The notes under the pieces are model-generated. The model did no database searches, was not told the DNA's origin, and saw only the letters and a list, made by a program, of their open reading frames with translations. A stretch of DNA of 60,000 bases from Adiantum capillus-veneris (taxonomy: Eukaryota > Streptophyta > Polypodiopsida > Polypodiales > Pteridaceae): contig CM043962.1 of NCBI GenBank assembly GCA_014529385.2, positions 40,404,598 to 40,464,597 on the forward strand. Reading direction: 5' to 3'. Positions 1 through 11,082 of the stretch are shown here, piece by piece. Positions within the stretch are counted from its first letter, which is position 1. Each line of letters opens with the position of its first letter. The translations under genes were made by a program, and so were the position numbers.

Positions 1-192
1 ATTTCCAACCACTTTCAATCCGGCATCCAGTCATAATATTCCGGCAAAAAAGGAATATTTTGGCAAAGGAATATTCTTCCGGTGAGTGATTTTGGTTCAC
101 GCGCGATGGCTTCTCCTCATAATGGGGGACTTACAAATGTGCATTTTTATCACAAAAAATTACAAGGGGTGAATTAGGCTCCATACTTAACA
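1..192 (-). mobile_element. Partial 3' LTR of a Ty1/copia element (family T)
   Basis: On the minus strand this stretch starts TGTTAAGTATGGAGCC at position 192 and matches the first part of the solo LTRs at 2115 and 53299. The shared blocks include the 'CCCCCATTATGAGGAGAAGCC' region and the CCGGAATATT motifs. It is cut by the window edge. The adjacent polypurine tract (minus-strand AAGTGGGAGAT, within 193-205) shows that it is the 3' LTR of a minus-strand element. Confidence 0.85.
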
Positions 193-520
193 ATCTCCCA
201 CTTGGAGACTAATCTCCAAACCAAACCTATGAACTGTTTTCCATCCTGGCTTCTTATCCTTGAATGCCGATTGAAGATGAGCAAAAGCTCAACTTCTCCT
301 TGTTGACCACCTTTGTAAACATGTCTGCAGGATTTTCACTTGTATGCACCTTTCCTAGCTTTAGTTGTCCCTCTTCCAAAAGAGTGCGTATGAAGTGATA
401 TCTCACCTCAATGTGCTTTGTCCTTGAATGAAAGGCTGAGTTCTCGCAAGATGGATAGCGCTTTGGCTATCACTATACAAGACACAATTGTCTTGTTTGA
501 ATCCAAGCTCTTGTCGTATG
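193..520 (-). pseudogene. Ty1/copia RNase H C-terminal fragment (family T)
   Basis: Minus-strand translation gives the end of a copia polyprotein: the RNase H motif LYSDSQSAIHLA, then TKHIEVRYHF and ENPADMFTK, and a stop shortly before the polypurine tract and LTR. One base is missing between the SDSQ block and the TKHIEV block, so the frame is broken. The fragment ends abruptly near 513-520, where plus-strand copia sequence begins. It is the 3' end of the element whose LTR occupies 1-192. Confidence 0.85.
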
Positions 521-1790
521 ACTACTGTGTGTTTTCTATGTGCATTGGCAGCTCATTTTGGTTGGGATGTACATCAATCAGACATTGTTACTGCTTTCTT
601 GAATGGTGACATATTTGAGGAATTTTATGTAACACAGCCTCGTCGTTTTGTCAAGAAAGGACAAGAGGACAAAGTGTGCAGATGTAAGAAGGCTTTGTAT
701 GGGTTGAAGCAATCTCCTCGTGCTTGGATGAGAAAGCTGACACTCATTGGTCAAACAAGGCTTTCAAAACAGTCCAACAGAAAGCACCTTGTATGTAAAG
801 CGTGAGGGTGATGTAATTCTCATTGTGGTTCTTTATGTAGATGATTTGCTGATCACTGGACCAAATGAGAGACATATTGCTGAATTTAAGGTTGATTTGA
901 ATGCTACTTTCAAGATGAAAGATTTGGGGATGTTACATCATTACCTGGGTATACAGTTTAAGCAGTGTGATGGTGGTGTTGCCTTGTGTCAAAAAAGTTA
1001 CATAGAGACATTTCTAAGTAAGTTTGGACTTGAGGATTGCAAACCTAATGCCACTCCCATGGAAACAGGTTTGAAATTGAATCTTCATGACGCTGGTGAT
1101 CCTGCTGATGTCACTCTTTACCTAACTGATGTTGGATGCCTCATTTATGTATGCAACACGAGGCTAGATATTTAGTTTGTAGTCTTATAGGTCAACAAAT
1201 TTATGCATAGTCTAGGGTCTAAGCATTAGCAGGCTGTCAAGAGGATTTTCCACTACTTTAGTGGCACTTTACATCTTGGCTTATTTTATCCCAAGGGGAG
1301 ATCATTGCCACCAGACTTACATGCTTTTTCGGACTCAGATTAGGCTGTTTGTTTTGACACACGAGTGTCCACAAGTGGTTTCTGTTTCATGCTTGGTAGT
1401 TCATGTATATCATGGTTGAGCAAGAAGAAACCTACTGTGGCCACTTCGAGTTGTGAGGCTGAGTACCAGGTACTCTTCACAGCTACTGTTGAGTGTGTAT
1501 GGCTCAGATGCCTTATGGATGATTTGGGTGTTGGACAGGACACCGCCAACACTATCTACACTGATAGGCAAAGCACATTGGCAATTGCGAGGAGCCCAGT
1601 TTTTCATGCTCTCACAAAGCACATTGAGGTGCATTACCACTATGTCAGGGAGAGGCTCTCAGCAGGAGAGATCATCTTGGCTTATGTGCCAACACAGGAC
1701 AACCTTGCAGATCTTTTCACAAAGGCATTGTCTCATGAGACAAGGCAAGCCCAGTTTGGGAATATTGCATGAACCATGGATTATACCAAG
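521..1790 (+). pseudogene. Ty1/copia reverse transcriptase-RNase H pseudogene
   Basis: The plus strand encodes copia RT and RNase H in several broken frames. RT starts at HFGWDVHQSDIVTAFLNGD and KALYGLKQSPRAW (to about 730), shifts frame, and continues with LYVDDLLITG, the YVDD-type catalytic box, and LGIQF. RNase H follows at 1365-1772 with SSCEAEYQ and NLADLFTK. A stop near 1174 and several frameshifts between 1174 and 1365 make it inactive. Gag, protease and integrase are absent. The RNase H sequence differs from the minus-strand fragment at 193-520, so this is a different copia family. It closely resembles the fragment at 58070-58509. Confidence 0.9.
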
Positions 1791-2109
1791 AGTTCCTAAA
1801 ACGTTCTCCTAGAAAAGGCCAAAACCTATGCCCATCCACAAGATATCACATCTAGGCCATGATGCCAAAAAGGGAAATGCCACCTTACCAATTAAATACA
1901 AAGGCCATAAGTTTCTACCTATTTTGGACACACGGATGGGCATGAACATATCCCTGAAAACAACATGAAAATAGTGGGGACAATGGCCTCTCTGAAATCC
2001 AGGATTTTGCTTCAGCAAGTAGATGGCAAACTAGAAAATCTATGGGTATGCTAGAGAATATCAATGTAACTAGCTATGGATTTCATATGTGCACACCTTT
2101 TCTATAGTG
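1791..2109. other. No gene seen; copia 3' flank
   Basis: This stretch follows the copia RNase H fragment and ends at the solo LTR. No polypurine tract precedes the LTR, which supports the LTR being an independent insertion rather than the 3' LTR of the preceding fragment. Confidence 0.5.
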
Positions 2110-2371
2110 TTTTGTGTTAAGTATGGAGCCTGATTTACCCTTGTAATTTTCTGTGGTAAAAGCGCACATTTGTAAGGCCCCCATTATGAGGAGAAGCCAT
2201 CGTGCGTGAAGGAAAATCACTCACCGGAAACCAAAATTTTCACGGACAAGAATCAGGGCCAACTTTAAAGGCCTCGGGGGCGGAGGCCCCCGAGACTTTT
2301 TTTCGCCGGAATATTCCTTTTCGCCGGAATATTATGGCCGGACGGCGGTCGGAAAGTGGTCGGAAAACAAC

Positions 2372-2475
2372 CGGTCGGTTGGCCGGTGGCCGGTAGTCAA
2401 TGGCCAATGGCCGGTGGTCGGAAGTCAATGGCCGGTGGCCGGTGGTCGGAAGTCAATGGCCGGTGGCCGGTGGCC
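2372..2475 (+). repeat. GGCCGGTGG/TCGGAAGTCAATGG minisatellite in LTR
   Basis: Short tandem units built from GGCCGGTGG, TCGGAAG and TCAATGGCC repeat here inside the LTR. The second solo LTR has fewer units, which accounts for most of its shorter length (742 against 806 bp). Confidence 0.8.
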
Positions 2476-2606
2476 GAATTCAAAAGCGGACTTGTCTTCT
2501 CAAGGGCAGGCACACATGGGCGGATTGGAGGGTCCGATTTGGACTTATTCGCACAAGGGCGGCTACACATGGCTGTCTCTCATAAGAGAGGGCAGCCCTT
2601 TTGGCC

Positions 2607-2613
2607 TATAAAA
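2607..2613 (+). promoter_or_regulatory. LTR TATA box
   Basis: TATAAAA within CCTATAAAAGGAGGCC, in the part of the LTR where a Pol II core promoter is expected. The same motif is conserved in the second solo LTR. Confidence 0.7.
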
Positions 2614-2925
2614 GGAGGCCATTTCTACACACATTTCATAGTGTGAAGTTGATGCAACAAGGTGAGTGTGAGGTGGTGAGAGTGAAGCAAGGCGGGAGCT
2701 CCATTAAGGGTATAATCCCTTTGTAAACTACTTCTTATGTTGAAGTACCAAAGCCATTGAGTGGCTGCTTTCCCGTGGACGTAGCCCACATTGGGTGAAC
2801 CACGTATATCGTGTGTACTCTCTCTCTCTCTCTACACTATAATCTCGTGTATATAAATTTGTCTCTCTCCATTAAGTAATCTACTCAATTATCTATTTAG
2901 CTACGTCTTATTTCCTAACATTTTG

Positions 2926-3914
2926 AGTGAGACCCTAATTACCATGTCATTTTGGGGAAACCTTTTAGGAGAACTCATGGTGGTGTAGGACTAGTGTTAC
3001 AGCTACAACTACTTTTGACGAGGGTGTTACAATTAGAGTAAACATCATTGCCCATGATTATAGAGACGTTGTACGTGTGTACCAATAGTGGATTTGAAAC
3101 CTTCTACATCATTGTAAAAAATAGAGAAGAATGGTGCTTATTAGAGGGAGGAAAATGTTTTCCTCTTTCAATAGGAAGATAGTAATTATTTAGTAGCCCA
3201 AGTGGCATAAAACCAATTCTATGATCCTTGTGGATGATGACTATATTGCTCAAGAACTCCTTGATACCAAATCATTCAACCAAGATTGGATGCATATTTT
3301 AGCTATGATAGACGCATGTGCCCTAGAAACCCAAACCAACCTCTATGATGAGGATGGATAGATGTAATATCCATACAAATAGTATCCTTTATTGATGATC
3401 TAATTGAGCCAAAAATGGAAGAGAACCTACGAAATTGAGCCCACTTACCTAAAGCAAAAAAAAGAGACGTATCCTCTAGTTGTTTTGAGATCTCTTCTGG
3501 CCCAGATAGTTATGTAGAGGAGTTGAACTCTAACATTGAAGTGACCCAAATGAAGTAGCTCTTTATCACGATATGATTCTTGCCCAATGAGGACAAATGC
3601 CTCAAGGAGCATAAAAAATGTAGAAAAAAATGAACGCTCTTTAAAGGAGTAAATAGCTAAGGGCATTCGGAAAAACAATGGTATACCTACTTCATGTGGA
3701 AGCATCCAATTGCATCAAAAATAAAATCCAATTGAAACAAAGAATATGCTGCAAAATTGCCGCAAATTAGCCAAAAAGGGGTCTGGACAAATAGACAAAG
3801 TTGGAACCAAAAATGTAAGGTATCCACTTTCTTCTCCACCAAAGTTAACATTTTTTTAATCATGAATGGCTAAAGGAAACTCCAAATTGGATAAATTATG
3901 ATAGTTTAAGAATC
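2926..3914. other. No gene recognised
   Basis: AT-rich sequence between the solo LTR and the TTAA element. Only short, unrecognised reading frames are present, including a minus-strand 86-codon frame at 3445-3705 without family features. Confidence 0.5.
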
Positions 3915-3918
3915 TTAA

Positions 3919-5258
3919 CACTAGAATGGTAACGGGACACTTTTATGTCCTTGGACACTTTTGTGTCCTGTTAAGTGACCATTTTGCTTGAATTATTCGA
4001 AGAGTATGAAAATTAATTTCGAGGTTCTATATATTCACAAAGTTTCCTTATGAGCTAAAAAAAACTTAGAATTTTTTTGGAGTATCAATCTCACCATTAA
4101 CATTACTCTTGCACAACATTTTTGAACCTAAACTGTGTGAAAAAACGGGTTCTGTTTTTGGCTTTTTTTTCAATTTTTGGCAACTATACCACTCTAAACT
4201 TCATGTTTGTGAGGTTTAGATGGCTAGAGGTTAGGCCTTCATAGTTCTCAACATGTTTTGATGCTTGTAGGGAGAGCTAAGTGTTAAAATTGAAAGTTAT
4301 GATCAATTTACAAGAATTGCATAATCCTGTTTTTTGACCAAAATTAGCACTTTTATGATTTTTTTTGGTGGCTTTCTTGATATCTAAATTCAATTTTGAT
4401 TGTGTAAGTGTAATGTATAACGTAAATCTAATCTTGCTTGAGTTTTAGGGGACCTAATATGCTATATAGCATAGTATATGATGATGGTGAGTTTTTTTAT
4501 TGCTGAAGAATACAATACATTTTAGAGTAGCAAGTATAACTTTCTCAATATTGCTAGTTTTTTAGGCCAATTGTGTGTATTTTGTAGGTAGTAACCATAT
4601 CTAATCATAGACTACAAACTTGGCTAGATATTGAGTAGTTTCTATGGGTTTCTAGAGGTCATAATGCTAAACCCAGTTTTTTCATGTTTGCTGTATTTAG
4701 CACTTTATCATTGCCCCCAAGGTTTCAATTCTAAGATATCCATTATCATTTTGGCATGCTCCATGGCTCCTTTTGAATCCAAAGGCCCAAAGGGAACCAA
4801 GAAAAAATGTATATAGTATCTGTATTGAGCGTGACTATAGAAACTTTGATGATAGGTCCGTAGAATGGCAAAAATGCAACTTTTTTGTACCTATTTTTTT
4901 TTCCCAAAAAAACATTAGTGAGGTAAAAGCAACCATATTTTTTTGTCACCAACCCATTGAAGTTAACGGGGCATTTTATCTCATGTCCTACAAAAATCCT
5001 TACTCTTATTTATATGCAATCAACCTTAAGAAATTGCTGTTTTGGGCAAAATGCAATGGTCCATCAACTTTGGAGGCTTGTAGTGACCAAGTGATGAGAA
5101 AAATTACAAGTTTATCATTTTTTTCCATATGTAGTAGTTATTGAACTATAAGCTCATGAAAGGATTTTTCAAAATGAGTGGATCTACTATGGTTTTGGAA
5201 TTTTTTCCCAAAACGCTGAAAGGACACTTTTATGTCCTGTTAGGTTACCATTCTAGTG
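3919..5258. mobile_element. Non-autonomous piggyBac-like element
   Basis: The element is bounded by TTAA on both sides (3915-3918 and 5259-5262). It has perfect 15-bp terminal inverted repeats, CACTAGAATGGTAAC, at 3919 and in reverse complement at 5244-5258. Just inside each end is a subterminal GGACACTTTTATGTCC motif, an imperfect palindrome; the left end has a second copy. A TTAA target site with termini of the CCYTAGA kind is characteristic of the piggyBac superfamily. The interior is AT-rich. The longest frame (4773-5144, 123 codons) does not resemble a piggyBac transposase, so mobility would need a transposase supplied in trans. Assignment rests on ends and target site only. Confidence 0.75.
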
Positions 5259-5262
5259 TTAA

Positions 5263-7340
5263 GTTGAGCATTACTTCACATAAAAAAATTTTGCTTTGAA
5301 ATTGGACAAGTCTACACACTTGAAACCCAATTTGAACCTTAAACTTTTATAGATCTTTTGGAAAATTTAAGGGCTGAAAAATATGCAATCCTATTGGCTA
5401 GAATGGATAAGAAATCACATCGGTCGCACATGGAGTAACACGGGTGGTAGTGTGGCTCTCAAAAGAATCATGGAATTAAATAGAGAGAATTATCTAAGGT
5501 TTACAAGAGCACATGTGATAGCCTTAGTGCATCATTCGCTACCTTTAGAAAATAAAGGAGACTAATAATGTAATTCAAGTGTAGTAGCTATGGCACCTCA
5601 CAAAAGAGTTCAAGTTCAGGCGACAAACAACCATGATGCCTTGGAATAAAATGATCTAACTCCTTTGTTTTCAAAAGAATGACTTCAATACTATTTGAAG
5701 GGTTAATGGAACGGCCATGTGATATAAACTAATAAATAACTTGAATGTTTCTCACATTGTGGTAGTAATTAGGAAACAAAAAGCAAAGTTGAGTGAGTGC
5801 AGTGTGGAAAGTGGGAGAATCAAGACACCAAGCAACATTCATTAGATGCATGAACTTGATAATTCAGGTAGATTTTCAAAGATTTTTTTCTTTTTGTTAG
5901 CCTTTGAAAGCTCTAGGGGTAATAAAAGGCTATCTTCCCTAAAGTATGCACTTTCTAAGTCAAGTTTCGTTTAGATGTATAGTGCTCTAGGAATATAGTG
6001 AACTTCAACAATCAATGATTCTTCCTTGACAATTTGCAATGTTGGGATTGTATTTGTGTAGATTTAGAAATTCAAAATCACTGTTGAAAATGTTTTTCCC
6101 TTAGCTTCCGCAATGCAAGATGAAACCAACCCTTCACTAGTGGTTCATGCCTAAAGCTACAAGTATAGCAAGGGTAATGTCCATTGGGTCTCTCTTAGTC
6201 TTTAAAAATTAGGGTTGGGAATTCTAATCGGTTGGGGACCTCACACAAATATCAGATCGTGGCTTAGTAATCCTAGGAGAATGAAAAGATTTCTGGTAGT
6301 TGGGAAAGAAAGTATTTAGTGGTCTTAGGAATACTATTTTTTTGTGCAATGTAGGCTTATAGTCGGATTTTCCCAATGCAAGGAGATATTTTTATGGCTT
6401 ACTAGAAATATATGATATTCATACGAGATTGATTATCGATCACCAAAATATTTTTTTTGAAAGATGGTGATGAATATTCTTGACAAGTTCTTTGTACGAC
6501 CTGCTTCAATAAATCAAAGAGGATGGGTGATAAAATATTGGTGGAATGGTCCCGCAAAATATATATACCTCTCAAGTTCCCTCCTCCTATCTATTGTCCA
6601 GCAATCATACCCATACTTATCAAGAATAGTTATGTGGGTGTCTCTCACCTATATATGTGTAAAAACATACAACCTCTTGTGCTCTGACAACTCTCCTAGG
6701 GAGCGTTCATTGCATTTGTAATAGTACATTTGATCACCATTATCATATCTGTAGAGCCCCACATGGGTGTTTTCCATGTTGACATGTTTTGTTTCATTCA
6801 TTTGCCTTAGTTTGGAATTTGTCTTGTCCAACTTAGGCAGCTTATCCTCCGGCTCTACATCAAATTTACCCTTCGTGCATGTCATCCCCTTGTTTGTCCA
6901 CAATGAGTGCAGGTTTGGAGCGAGCTATTGGGTTTTCTCGTGCCACGTGGCTGGTCTACCCTAAAAAGGCTCACCTTCAAAGCTCTCTCCCAACCAAAAA
7001 AGCTCAGTCTTGAAGCTTTCCATCCAATCAAGAAAGCTCACTTAAAAAAATATCACTTGCAAAGATATTTTGCAAGATCACTTCCTACTTCAATATGCCA
7101 TAGGTACCAACTTGTGTGTCCTCGTTTTTTTGCCATGAAGGAAAGTAGGTCCTCCTTCCATCCTATCATCGTATCTTTGTTTACTTGAAGTGCGTCATCT
7201 ACTATTCCTTTGTTTGACATGTGAAGAGGAAGCTTTTCAATGTGTATGTGTGTATGTGTGTATGTGAATTGCATTCGTAAAACTAGGTATAAATAAGTAG
7301 GCTCAATTTTTTTTTTAGTTTGAATGTGAGAAGCTCTCAA
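5263..7340. other. No gene recognised
   Basis: AT-rich sequence with scattered short frames, such as 5383-5565 plus, 6464-6721 plus and 6649-6903 minus. None shows a recognisable domain or splice context. A (TGTA/TGTG) run lies near 7240-7265. Confidence 0.5.
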
Positions 7341-7344
7341 AATT

Positions 7345-7775
7345 CTTTTGTTGTCTCAAGCAAAATACAATTTTGCATTGAAATGTAAAAAAAAAAAGTG
7401 CATGTTGCATGCTCTTCCCATTGTCATGCCCTAAGAGGTACTCATATATCACCACTATTTAATCATCCTTAACTCTTGTGGCACTAAGACACAACAAAGG
7501 AAAGAGACCGCAATTGGTGGACTCAAGTTTTGAAGTGATACCTTATCCATTTTTGCTTTCTTAGTATCAAACTTGAGAGCATCATTCTTGTTAAGTTTTT
7601 CACATGCTTGCAGTCTTAATTTGTCGTCTCAAGAAAATAACTATTTTGCACTACTTTGTAAAATCCAGCTAATGTGCATGTTGCTCCCTCTTTCAATTGT
7701 CTTGGCCTGAGAGGTACTCATGTATTATCACTAATTAATAATCTTTAACTCTTGTGGCACCAAAACACCAATGAT
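7345..7775. repeat. Diverged tandem duplication, period about 275 bp
   Basis: The blocks at about 7345-7505 and 7620-7775 are related. Both contain a TGTCTCAAG/CGTCTCAAG start, GTGCATGTTGC, GAGAGGTACTCATGTAT-like sequence and AACTCTTGTGGCAC. A third relative begins near 21316. Confidence 0.7.
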
Positions 7776-8281
7776 ATTAGTTAATTTAGATAGTGTGAAG
7801 ATTCACCACCAACAATCCAAGGTCACTGAACAACTCAAGATTTAAAACTAGAAGGGTGAAGCTGATGAAAAACAATTAACATAAACCAAACAACAAAAAT
7901 AGGCCAATCCCAAGATCTTAGCAACAATATTTCCATCAATTTCTCAACACACGAGTGAAGAGTACCAACACAATTACATAAATCAATAAAGTCACAATTT
8001 ACTCTCAGTAGTGATCTCTATTGAGGAGTCTGATTGAAAGACATGAAATTTCCACAATCTAGAAGGTGCGATGCACATTGAACACGCGTGCAAGGTTCTC
8101 ATTTGGGAGCTTCCATTGATGGATGAACATGTTATGGTTTACATCCAACCCAAAGATACACAAGAAGATATAGTAGATGTGTTTGCATGCTATGTATGGT
8201 TGTCCTTGTGTTGCTCGATCTGCAAAGTCTCTACATGTACACATGGGGTTTGTGGTGATGTGCACTTCGTACACCTCATAC
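7662..8281. repeat. About 610-bp duplication shared with 21315-21925
   Basis: The block aligns almost throughout with 21315-21925, with scattered substitutions and small indels. It contains the SWIM-domain end of a MULE gene on the minus strand. The copy here is interrupted at 8281/8282 by the gypsy element, whereas the copy at 21.9 kb is uninterrupted at the corresponding position. Confidence 0.85.
8059..8274 (-). pseudogene. SWIM zinc-finger fragment of a MULE transposase (copy C)
   Basis: The 71-codon minus-strand frame contains CTCRDFADR and, after a short spacer, IACKHIYYIFL. This is the C-x-C...C-x-H pattern of a SWIM zinc finger, found at the C terminus of Mutator-like transposases. 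The same motif ends MULE copies A and B in this window. The reading frame continues through the gypsy insertion site: sequence just beyond the 3' LTR (from 19675, read on minus) supplies a few more codons. No further MULE domain was found next to it. Confidence 0.75.
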
Positions 8282-9992
8282 TGATAGCCGTTTTTCGGCT
8301 CTCTGTAATTGCCATAGTGAGTTATCTCACCCTATCAAATCACTCAAACACTTTGGTTACCCTCACCCTTTCACTGTATATAGGTGCGTGTGAGTTAGGG
8401 GACTTTTCCCATATCTCCTTACTGAAATAAAAAAACCCTCAATTAGCTAGTCATTGGGCTAGTTGAGCCAAAAAAATATAAAAAATATAAGTATATTATG
8501 GCCCATGCGTATGTAAATATTTCTTTGTATATAGGGCCTAAATAAAAGTTTTTTTATAATTATTTTGGTATTTTATTTAAATATTTCTACCTAGGTGTGT
8601 GTTATTTATGCTCTGTACATTGCCTCACCATTACCACAATTTTTCTTACCATTTTTCATACTCTTTATTCCATATAGAAATATTTTCATGTAAGCTTCTC
8701 TTATATTTGGTGTAACTCCACCCCAACAAAAATCCAAAAAAACTAGTTTTATTTATGTGTATATTTTTTCACTATTGTGATTTTTCCCTTCCTACATCTA
8801 TTTTGTTTTTTTTCTAAAAAATTAGAACACCAAAAATATTTATCTTTTTATGGTAGCCTCATAATGAGAGAGATTTCTTTTGACCCCTTTATATTTTTTC
8901 CACTTATATTATTTATATTTGACATGTACATATTTTTTAGACCCCTCTATATTTGATTTTCTTAGTTGTACTATTCACTTATATCATGATCTCAACAATA
9001 TCTTCAATTATAGACCTACCAAATAAGGTCAAGGGTAGGTGGCATGCATACATGCACTATGGAGGGCTCACTCTTGGAGGTATTCAAAAGAATCATCCAA
9101 AGAAGGACCCCACAAGGACTTTGTGCAGTGGAAAAAAATAGTCGGTTTTCCTGAATTTTTAAAGTTCACTTGCTCTCCGAATTTGAAAACGTGATACAAA
9201 CAAAATGTTGTAGCTCGTGGGCTGAACTTTTGCCTCAAATTTTTTCATATTTTTTTGAGCTACGAGCTGTGAGCTATGATTTTATTAGTGGACCTCAGCT
9301 TTCCCATGCTATGCAGCCACACTCTCTCTTCCACTTTATCATTTTCCTCTTTCACACACACTTCTCCACTCATCATCCTCACCTCTCTCACCACTCCTCT
9401 CTACACCCTACTCACCTTCTCCTCAACCTTGAAGAATAAGAGAAACCATGGTGAACTCATACCTCCCACACACAATTCCATTCCAAAATTGACCACCTAG
9501 TCTCATTTTTTCCTCCTCCAAATTACCCATATCTATCAAAAAAACCACAAAATTCAGCCTCTTCTCTTAAAAGACAGCATCATGGTGGTTGATTACTCAG
9601 CTTCAATTACCTTGTCTCTCAAGGAAGGTCAAGAGTGGAGAAAAAATGTACCGTCAAAGCTAGTGGACCATCAACAAGCGTCAAAATTGGCCCTACTCAA
9701 GACACTTGGAGAATCAACCTTGTAAGAAATCCACCTTTTCTTACCTCTTAAGAGTTTTTCTTCCTTATTTGTATCCTACATGGATACTCCCATTGTAAAT
9801 ATCCAATTCCATTTGTAAATTAATACTAACTCTACTAACACTAACCCACTATGAAAAGTCCTATCACCTCCATTTCTCTCCTCTCTCTTTCCCCACCAAC
9901 TTCTTGATAATTCCAAGCAAAAGAAATTAGGTAAATTGCTGAAAATCTAACCCAACCATGGTTAGAGGAGTAACCCTAGCCTTCAAAATTGC

Positions 9993-9999
9993 TATAAAA
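9993..9999 (+). promoter_or_regulatory. TATA box of the gypsy LTR
   Basis: TATAAAA in GCTATAAAAGGAGGC, conserved at 18646-18652 in the 3' LTR. It is the likely core promoter for the element's genomic RNA. Confidence 0.65.
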
Positions 10000-10661
10000 G
10001 GAGGCTATAGCTAGCACAAAAAAGGGAGAAGAAAGAGCACTATGCTATAGCTTGAGAAGCCAAGCTCAACCTCTTGAGAAGGAGCTCTTGAGTGGAATCT
10101 CATTGGCATTAGACATATGTATGTGTTGTATTAGGGGTGATTAGCAAGGGAACTCTATGCCATTGTAAGAGAGAGTGATCATTCAATTGAGAGTAGGAAA
10201 TCTATCATTTCTCCTACTAGTGTAAGCCCAACATTTGCTGAATCAAGGAGGGTGAATTTGGACTAAGCATGGATACCTTGTCTCCCTTCCAACGTGAAGT
10301 CATGGACAATAATGATGTGTAAGTGTCTTGGTGTTTTATTTAAGTTCTTGATAGCTTGTCTCCGGGTATTGTTATCAATTTAGCCATAAATCCCACATGC
10401 TATAAGAGGGCGACAGGGTGGAGAGGACTCCCCTGGCCTTAAGACAGTGATTGGGGTGGCTTTTTTCTTGTGATGTGTTGTGGTGTAATTTACTCAGGCT
10501 ATGTTGAACAAATACTAATCTCACTTTGATTGGTCATGACAGATTTGTAAGAAGGCATTAGTGCAACAAGCACCCCCTTCCCCCTTCTCTCTCTTTCTTA
10601 CATATATATATTTATGTTTGCTTGATCATTAACGATACACTTCAAAGCAGCCCGAGCACCA

Positions 10662-10667
<6 letters not shown>

Positions 10668-10748
<81 letters not shown>
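10668..10748. repeat. (CT)n microsatellite in 5' LTR
   Basis: About 80 bp of nearly uninterrupted CT. The 3' LTR copy (19315-19412) is longer and interrupted by TG and GT, so this is the most diverged part between the two LTRs. Confidence 0.95.
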
Positions 10749-10750
<2 letters not shown>

Positions 10751-11008
10751 AGTGTGTGAGAGTGTTCCATTGGTGTTATGGTTAGTGTAAATTCCTTGCT
10801 TGTTTGTGGGTTGCTCTAACGATTCTCCTCTTTTGCGTCCTAGTTCGCTCTTAAACTAGGTGGTGCCCCTTGTGTAGTTGGGATTTGGCTGTGGGTTTGT
10901 TGTTTTGGTTTGTGTTGTGTTGTGCCCCAGCCCCATTGAGCAGCACGGGAGCCTTGAAGGGTGTCTAGAGGTTGCTCTTCTTGTTGCCCGCCCCAGACCG
11001 CTTTAAAT

Positions 11009-11025
11009 TGGTGCCCCCACTGAGG
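11009..11025 (+). promoter_or_regulatory. Primer-binding site
   Basis: TGGTGCCCCCACTGAGG begins three bases after the 5' LTR. The leading TGG pairs with a tRNA CCA end. I did not identify which tRNA it matches. Confidence 0.7.
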
Positions 11026-11082
11026 AACAGGCTTGTGTATGTTTTGTGAATACTCAACCTTTAGCATAATCAAGTAGCTTGC

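Larger units (their letters stand above)
2115..2920 (+). mobile_element. Solo LTR of copia family T, copy 1
   Basis: The 806-bp unit starts TGTTA and ends TAACA. It is flanked by a perfect 5-bp target-site duplication TTTTG (2110-2114 and 2921-2925). No internal element sequence lies within the duplication, so it is a solo LTR left by LTR-LTR recombination. It contains a GC-rich GGCCGGTGG minisatellite, a TATA box (2607-2613), a short CT run (2819-2833) and the same terminal sequences as the LTR at 53299-54040. Confidence 0.93.
8282..11005 (+). repeat. 5' LTR of the gypsy element
   Basis: Starts TGATAGCCG and ends CCGCTTTA, where the 3' LTR has CCGCTTCA; the final dinucleotide CA has mutated here. 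The 2724-bp LTR contains a TATA box at 9993 and a long CT microsatellite close to its 3' end. Short reading frames inside it (8953-9141, 9170-9439) recur in the 3' LTR and show no domain. Confidence 0.95.

Noticed and set aside
2202-2646. Gly/Arg-rich frames in the first solo LTR
   Set aside because: Produced by the GGCCGGTGG minisatellite and the LTR leader; no protein family.
2115-2920. 3' LTR of the copia fragment at 521-1790
   Set aside because: No polypurine tract upstream and perfect TTTTG duplications on both sides show an independent solo LTR.
4773-5144. piggyBac transposase remnant
   Set aside because: The 123-codon frame inside the TTAA element has no DDD-type motifs or Cys-rich tail; it is AT-rich chance sequence.
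8953-9500. Small frames repeated at 17606-18153
   Set aside because: They are inside the two gypsy LTRs and recur because the LTRs are copies; no domain.
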